Source of the DNA: Lachnospiraceae bacterium
Lineage (GTDB): Bacteria; Bacillota; Clostridia; Lachnospirales; Lachnospiraceae
NCBI GenBank assembly: GCA_021199405.1
Contig: JAJQID010000191.1
Span: 1-6,278 of the forward strand
Direction of reading: 5' to 3'
Length of the DNA: 6,278 nt
The notes beneath the pieces were generated by a model. It saw only the letters and a program-made list of their open reading frames with translations. It was not told where the DNA came from and did not search any database. A program made the translations under genes and the position numbers. Each line of letters opens with the position of its first letter. The stretch's first letter is position 1. Below, piece by piece: positions 5,935 to 6,278 of the stretch.

Positions 5935-6278
5935 AAACTATCCTTCCCAAAATTCGCACCACTGACGCGAGTTTTAGCTAATAAGCAATTCAGTTCCCGA
6001 AGCAGCGCTAACTTCATCCGTTCAAGTTCTTCATCCGTTGGCCTGTTGCTGTCATCATACATTTTCTCTATCGGGTACCACCACACCGGTCCCTTGCCGC
6101 CGTTTCCGTATGTCTCAATATCTCCAGATACTCTTGGATAGAGATGCCAGTGTAAATGCGTATCTCCATTTCCTAAGCATTCATAGTTTATTTTCTCGGC
6201 ATGGAAAGCAATTTTTACAGCTCCTGCGACCAGAATCATTTCCTGCATAAATTTCGCTGAAAACTCTTTATCAAGGTA
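5931..6278 (-). CDS. HIT-family (histidine triad) hydrolase, C-terminal part, cut by window edge
   Basis: HIT proteins are small cytoplasmic nucleotide hydrolases or transferases acting on substrates such as dinucleoside polyphosphates or AMP-lysine-type phosphoramidates. The histidine triad is visible in GDTHLHWHLYPRV as H-L-H-W-H-L, with the last His as the expected nucleophile. INYECLGN just before it is the usual preceding strand. The tail GPVWWYPIEKMY and a C-terminal helix complete the domain. The frame is open to the window edge: ten codons (YLDKEFSAKF) precede the first internal ATG at 6248 and fit the family helix. That ATG is therefore not the true start, and the N-terminal half lies outside. 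The stop overlaps the GNAT start (ATGA). Visible length is 115 residues. The substrate is unknown. Confidence 0.88.
   Translation of the reverse strand, partial: YLDKEFSAKFMQEMILVAGAVKIAFHAEKINYECLGNGDTHLHWHLYPRVSGDIETYGNGGKGPVWWYPIEKMYDDSNRPTDEELERMKLALLRELNCLLAKTRVSGANFGKDSL

Noticed and set aside
6246..6248. ATG at 6248 as the start of a complete 105-residue HIT protein
   Set aside because: The frame is open through the window edge, and the ten upstream codons continue the HIT helix. Starting at 6248 would remove the N-terminal half of the fold, so the gene is partial only because of the window.

Overview
The window looks like ordinary chromosomal DNA from an anaerobic Gram-positive bacterium, most likely a Clostridia/Lachnospiraceae-type gut Firmicute. 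The reasons are a radical-SAM activase for the oxygen-sensitive class III ribonucleotide reductase (NrdG), the iron-sulfur QueH form of epoxyqueuosine reductase, strong purine-rich Shine-Dalgarno sites, a SigA-type promoter, and a 714-residue Tex close in length to Bacillus homologues. The assignment comes from gene content and family resemblance only. No rRNA or other taxonomic marker is present.

All eight recognisable genes lie on the minus strand, so transcription runs from position 6278 down to 1. In transcription order they are: a HIT-family protein cut by the right edge (5931-6278), a GNAT acetyltransferase (5491-5934, ATGA overlap with HIT), a Nudix hydrolase (4977-5465), the Bcp thiol peroxidase (4449-4913), nrdG (3877-4407), tex (1643-3787), an alpha/beta-hydrolase esterase (742-1566) and queH (9-650). 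Gaps are at most 91 bases, and I found no convincing intrinsic terminator. Internal promoters are supported before queH (strong) and before bcp (-10 element only). No RNA gene, mobile element, CRISPR array or long repeat is visible.

The region has two halves. HIT-GNAT-Nudix is a compact, A+T-richer three-gene unit of small nucleotide/acyl-CoA-handling enzymes with no assigned substrates. From bcp leftwards the DNA is more G+C-rich and encodes housekeeping functions: peroxide detoxification, activation of anaerobic dNTP synthesis, an RNA-binding transcription accessory factor, an esterase and tRNA queuosine maturation. Bcp beside NrdG makes sense in an anaerobe exposed to oxidants, but no single pathway links the whole block.

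I see no clearly new biological system. The items most worth a second look are a possible 23-codon gene with a well-placed ribosome binding site between tex and the esterase, a symmetric element over the -35 box of the queH promoter, the HIT-GNAT-Nudix unit with its base-composition step, and nrdG without an adjacent nrdD.
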